Below, in pieces: positions 5,374 through 5,589 of a DNA stretch of 5,589 nucleotides (position 1 is the first letter of the stretch; every line of letters starts with the position of its first letter). The DNA lies in the NCBI GenBank assembly GCA_036796975.1, contig DAIRBY010000082.1, positions 1-5,589 of the forward strand, given 5' to 3'. Under the pieces are notes generated by a model. That model had not been told where the DNA came from. It did not search any database and saw only the letters and a program-made list of their open reading frames with translations. This DNA is from UBA8190 sp003453695. Lineage in GTDB: Bacteria; Actinomycetota; Acidimicrobiia; Acidimicrobiales; UBA8190. The position numbers and the translations under genes are program-made.

Positions 5374-5589
5374 GAAGGCCCTGCCGGAGATGGGCCTCCG
5401 CCAGGCCATGGGTCACGCGTATGTGGAGCTGCTTCACGGCAATCGTGACTACCTGATGCTCCAGCACCAGGGCTACGCGGCCTGTGATGATCCGGTGATC
5501 CGTGACCATGTCCGGCGCCTGTTCGCCCGGCTGGTCGCCCATGTCGAGGGGCTGTGGGACGCCGAGCCCGAGGAGATCGACGACTTCTT
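5318..5589 (+). CDS. TetR/AcrR-family regulator, C-terminal ligand domain only; 5' truncated and runs off the window
   Basis: The frame starting with GFEVVMETFTRAAEEFDPEK reads openly to the right edge (about 90 residues). It resembles the segment after the DNA-binding domain of actinobacterial TetR regulators, especially NRDYLMLQHQGYAACDDP, IRDHVRRLFARLVAHVE and the final PEEIDDFF. In full-length relatives this is preceded by a helix-turn-helix ending in a YRHF-type motif; none is present upstream in this frame, which instead overlaps arfB. The nearest in-frame ATG is 5333, with a poorly spaced GAGGTGG before it. A product from there could dimerise but not bind operator DNA. Third-position T is somewhat commoner than in arfB (about 13 of 85 codons against about 10 of 118 by hand count), a weak hint of different origin. 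Real truncated gene versus assembly artefact is undecided. Confidence 0.65.

Overview
The window reads as chromosomal DNA of a high-GC actinobacterium. An Acidimicrobiia-like lineage is my best guess, by inference. The reasons are the very high G+C at third codon positions, a deazaflavin (F420)-type oxidoreductase, a LytR-CpsA-Psr cell-wall enzyme, and four genes whose starts sit 6-9 nt behind a TANNNT -10 box with no Shine-Dalgarno, the usual look of actinobacterial leaderless transcripts. A run of exactly 10 Ns shows that this is a scaffolded draft assembly, possibly metagenomic.

Layout from left to right. Positions 1-69 hold no gene, only a 7-bp hairpin downstream of the first gene. Two minus-strand genes follow: a soluble single-domain GGDEF protein (70-900) and, 99 nt upstream of it, a small F420/deazaflavin-dependent nitroreductase-family protein (1000-1458). 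A 69-nt divergent intergenic region (1459-1527) carries candidate promoters for both directions. It leads to a plus-strand LCP-family phosphotransferase (1528-3171) with a long Pro/Gly-rich cytoplasmic N-terminus, one membrane anchor and a Ser/Gly-rich C-terminus; its catalytic domain is interrupted by the N gap. The LCP gene converges, with only 15 nt between stops, on a minus-strand SDR oxidoreductase (3187-3945). The SDR gene is divergent, across 55 nt, from a fumarylacetoacetate-hydrolase-family gene (4001-4942). That gene is followed after 5 nt by an ArfB-type ribosome-rescue peptidyl-tRNA hydrolase (4948-5373). The window ends inside the C-terminal domain of a TetR-family regulator.

The most notable irregularity is at about 5300-5335. 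ArfB loses its conserved basic tail exactly where a TetR-family reading frame begins without its DNA-binding domain. One deletion, or one assembly mis-join, explains both defects.

Functionally these are mostly independent housekeeping or accessory genes. The only pairs whose arrangement suggests shared expression are FAH-ArfB (same strand, 5-nt gap) and SDR/FAH (divergent, closely spaced -10 boxes). I see no CRISPR array, transposase, tRNA or rRNA, and nothing that amounts to a convincing new defence or biosynthetic system.
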